Notes under the pieces: model-generated
What the model was told of the DNA's origin: nothing
The model's database searches: none
The model's input: only the letters and a program-made list of their open reading frames with translations
Part shown: one piece after another, positions 4,822 to 6,600 of the stretch
Layout of the letters: every line of letters starts with the position of its first letter
Numbering within the stretch: position 1 is the first letter of the stretch
Position numbers and translations under genes: made by a program
From: Spirochaetia bacterium UBA5368
Lineage (GTDB): Bacteria > Spirochaetota > UBA4802 > UBA5368
Direction of reading: 5' to 3'
Assembly (NCBI GenBank): GCA_002407865.1
Contig: DHPI01000051.1
Span: 426-7,025 of the forward strand
Length of the DNA stretch: 6,600 nucleotides

Positions 4822-6198
4822 ATGGAAACATCATTGAAGGCAACACAGAGGTCCGCGCTTATAATCGCCACGCTGGCCTCATTCCTGACGCCGTTCATGG
4901 GCTCGGCGGTAAACATCGCCCTGCCGCCGATCGGGGCTGAATTCAAAATCGACGCGGTCATGCTCGGCTGGATCTCGACGGCGTTCATTTTGGCGTCGGC
5001 GATGTTTCTCGTCCCGTTCGGCCGCATCGCCGACATCTACGGCAGAAAGCGCGTGTTCGAGTGCGGCATCATTCTCTATACCGTTATCACGCTGCTGTGC
5101 GGATTTTCTTCATCCGCGCCGGCGCTCATCATTTTGCGTTTTTTTCAGGGCGCCAGCAGCGCCATGATATTCGCCACCAGCATCCCCATACTGATTTCGG
5201 TGTACCCGCCCGAACGGCGGGGGCACGTAATCGGCATCAACGCGTCATCCGTGTACCTGGGGCTTTCCGTTGGGCCGTTTATCGGCGGCATTCTCACCCA
5301 CTATCTCGGCTGGCGCAGCATATTCTTCGCGACCGTCCCGCTGGGGATTCTCGCCACCTTTTTGCTTAACCGGTATCTGAAAGACGACCACACGACGCCT
5401 CCGGGAGAAAGATTCGACACGGCCGGGGCTGTCATGTACAGCATGTCGCTGGTATCGCTGATGTACGGTTTTTCCAGACTTCCCTCTTCGCCGGGGATTG
5501 TTCTCACGATGCTGGGACTCGCGGGATGTATCGCGTTTACACTCCGGGAGCTGCGCGTTCCGCATCCCATACTGCATATGCGGCTGTTCCGGGAAAACAC
5601 CGTGTTCGCCTTTTCCAATCTCGCTGCGCTGATCAACTACAGCGCGACCTTCGCCATCACGTTTCTCATGAGCCTTTACCTGCAATATATAAAGGGCATG
5701 ACACCGCAGCAGGCGGGAATTGTGCTGATGCTGCAGCCGGTGCTGATGGCCGTTTTTTCACCGCTGGCCGGGCGGCTTTCCGACAGAATCGAGCCGCGAA
5801 CGGTATCGTCGGCGGGAATGGCGCTCACCACCGTCGGGCTGCTCGTGCTCGTGTTTCTCGACGCGGCATCGCACCTCGCGATGATACTTGCGGCGCTGGC
5901 GATGCTGGGGCTGGGCTTTGCCCTGTTCGCATCGCCCAACACGAATGCGGTAATGAGCTCCGTCGATAAAAAATACTACGGCATCGCATCGGGCGCGCTC
6001 GGCACGATGCGGCTCATGGGCCAGATGATGAGCATGGGTATCGCCATGATGATCTTCTCGATCGTGATAGGGCGCGTGCGAATCACCCCTGAATATCACG
6101 GTCAATTTCTGCATAGCATACATATTGCGTTCATCATTTTTTCGGCGCTCTGTTTCGGCGGGATATTCAGCTCGCTCGCACGGGGAAAGATGCGGTAA
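4822..6198 (+). CDS. MFS exporter of the DHA2 (EmrB/QacA-type) family
   Basis: This is a 458-residue inner-membrane proton-coupled exporter, probably of drugs or other amphipathic compounds. The N-terminal helix carries the DHA2-type motif GSAVNIALPPIG (27-38). Motif A in the 2-3 loop is G67RIADIYGRKR77. Motif B is R106FFQGAS. Motif C, the antiporter signature, is GLSVGPFIGG (147-156). WRSIFF (164-169) is also typical. The second half repeats a motif-A-like loop (GRLSDRIEPR). Length and hydrophobic periodicity fit 14 transmembrane helices, as usual for DHA2. The ATG at 4822 has TGAGG 8 bases upstream. It is divergent from the HsdS-like gene and convergent with the acetyltransferase, so it is probably a single-gene unit. 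There is no adjacent membrane fusion protein (EmrA type) or local regulator. The substrate cannot be read from the sequence. Confidence 0.94.
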   Translation: METSLKATQRSALIIATLASFLTPFMGSAVNIALPPIGAEFKIDAVMLGWISTAFILASAMFLVPFGRIADIYGRKRVFECGIILYTVITLLCGFSSSAPALIILRFFQGASSAMIFATSIPILISVYPPERRGHVIGINASSVYLGLSVGPFIGGILTHYLGWRSIFFATVPLGILATFLLNRYLKDDHTTPPGERFDTAGAVMYSMSLVSLMYGFSRLPSSPGIVLTMLGLAGCIAFTLRELRVPHPILHMRLFRENTVFAFSNLAALINYSATFAITFLMSLYLQYIKGMTPQQAGIVLMLQPVLMAVFSPLAGRLSDRIEPRTVSSAGMALTTVGLLVLVFLDAASHLAMILAALAMLGLGFALFASPNTNAVMSSVDKKYYGIASGALGTMRLMGQMMSMGIAMMIFSIVIGRVRITPEYHGQFLHSIHIAFIIFSALCFGGIFSSLARGKMR

Positions 6199-6206
6199 CC
6201 GCGACG

Positions 6207-6250
6207 CGCATTCCCCGCACGGTATGCGGTAATTCCACGCGGGGAATGCG
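6207..6250. terminator. 12-bp-stem hairpin between convergent genes, possible bidirectional terminator
   Basis: CGCATTCCCCGC (6207-6218) pairs perfectly with GCGGGGAATGCG (6239-6250) around a 20-base loop. It begins 9 bases after the MFS stop and ends 8 bases before the acetyltransferase stop on the other strand, the place for a shared terminator. Neither side has a T tract, so it is not a textbook intrinsic terminator; it could act as an RNA 3' stabiliser or aid Rho-dependent termination. Confidence 0.55.
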
Positions 6251-6257
6251 AACGCGT

Positions 6258-6600
6258 CTACAGTGGATAATAATATATCTTTGTCGGAAGGCCGTCGTTA
6301 TCGACGGCGTCTTCCTGGTAGCGCCAGCCGCGCTTCATGTAGTAGCGCCCAAGGTCCATATCTCCGGCGTGGCCCAGAAACAGGTGCACGCGGGTAAGGC
6401 CCATCATCCTCGATTTTCCTGTAACCGCCAGGGTCAGCAGCTCCGCGATACCGCGTTTCCTGAATTCGGGCGTCACATACAGCGACGCGAGCCAGGGATT
6501 GATGTCCTTCCGCGACCAGAGATCGTCCTCCTTCAGGGTCACCATTCCGACAGGCATGCCGTCCTCAATCGCCGCCCATGTTATCGGCATCCTGTCATCG
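6258..6600 (-). CDS. GNAT-family N-acetyltransferase, C-terminal 114 residues, cut by the window edge
   Basis: The frame is open to the right edge (codons D-D-R precede the first visible Met at 6590), so the true start lies outside and the internal Met is not taken as the start. The visible part contains the core GNAT fold: PITWAAIEDGMPVGMVTLKE (strands 2-3), NPWLASLYVTPEFRKRGIAELL (strand 4 and the acetyl-CoA pyrophosphate-binding loop, R-K-R-G-I-A fitting the R/QxxGxG/A motif), TRVHLFLGHA (strand 5), and the YYMKRGW helix-strand signature near the C-terminus. The acceptor (small molecule or protein) cannot be inferred. It ends with TAG at 6258-6260, facing the MFS gene tail to tail. Confidence 0.9.
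   Translation of the reverse strand, partial: DDRMPITWAAIEDGMPVGMVTLKEDDLWSRKDINPWLASLYVTPEFRKRGIAELLTLAVTGKSRMMGLTRVHLFLGHAGDMDLGRYYMKRGWRYQEDAVDNDGLPTKIYYYPL

Noticed and set aside
5245..5685. Minus-strand 146-codon ORF
   Set aside because: It is the antisense shadow of the MFS gene, with a charged low-complexity composition and no start signals.
6190..6232. Direct repeat ATGCGGTAA at 6190-6198 and 6224-6232
   Set aside because: It is only 9 bases, one copy includes the MFS stop codon; no supporting structure beyond the neighbouring hairpin.
1..6600. CRISPR array, tRNA, rRNA, insertion sequence or attachment site
   Set aside because: No regularly spaced repeats, cloverleaf-like segments, transposase reading frame or terminal inverted repeats with target duplications were found.

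Overview
The window reads as ordinary chromosome from a moderately GC-rich, Gram-negative-type bacterium. Coding regions are visibly GC-rich, with many C/G third positions, while one intergenic island is strongly AT-rich. Two products have exported or envelope-directed N-termini. The TolB-like plus von Willebrand A architecture and the loose gene order would fit a spirochaete or a deep proteobacterial lineage, but no rRNA or marker in the window settles this, so the taxonomy is only a suggestion.

Layout, left to right. (1) 1-564, minus: the first 188 codons of the disaggregase ClpB, running off the left edge. (2) 565-757: the clpB leader, with two mutually exclusive small hairpins, and a 28-codon reading frame (675-761) that overlaps the stop of the next gene by ATGA. 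(3) 758-2440, minus: an exported 560-residue protein with a TolB/FlgO-like N-terminal part and a VWA domain whose metal site is degenerate. (4) 2441-2854: a 414-base gap without a conventional gene. It holds two good sigma70-type promoters on the minus strand, a perfect 34-bp palindrome lying over the -10 of one of them, and a 33-codon ORF with a strong ribosome binding site. (5) 2855-3709, minus: a PAP2 phosphatase with all three catalytic motifs. (6) 3790-4593, minus: a lone single-TRD HsdS-like specificity protein. (7) 4594-4821: divergent promoter region. (8) 4822-6198, plus: a DHA2-type MFS exporter. (9) 6207-6250: a 12-bp-stem hairpin between convergent genes. (10) 6258-6600, minus: a GNAT acetyltransferase running off the right edge.

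The genes do not form one obvious pathway, and most seem to be separate transcription units. The least explained part is 2441-2854: a strong promoter covered by a TetR-type palindrome, with no TetR gene and no full-size target in sight, only a small cationic ORF and then the VWA gene. The second is the 3' end of the VWA gene. A near-identical copy (24 of 27 bases) of a segment from its own 5' end lies just past the stop, in an open frame that a single extra G would join to the protein. The third is the solitary half-HsdS with a C7 tract in its recognition domain. None of these is proven to be a new system; each is stated with what would confirm or refute it.
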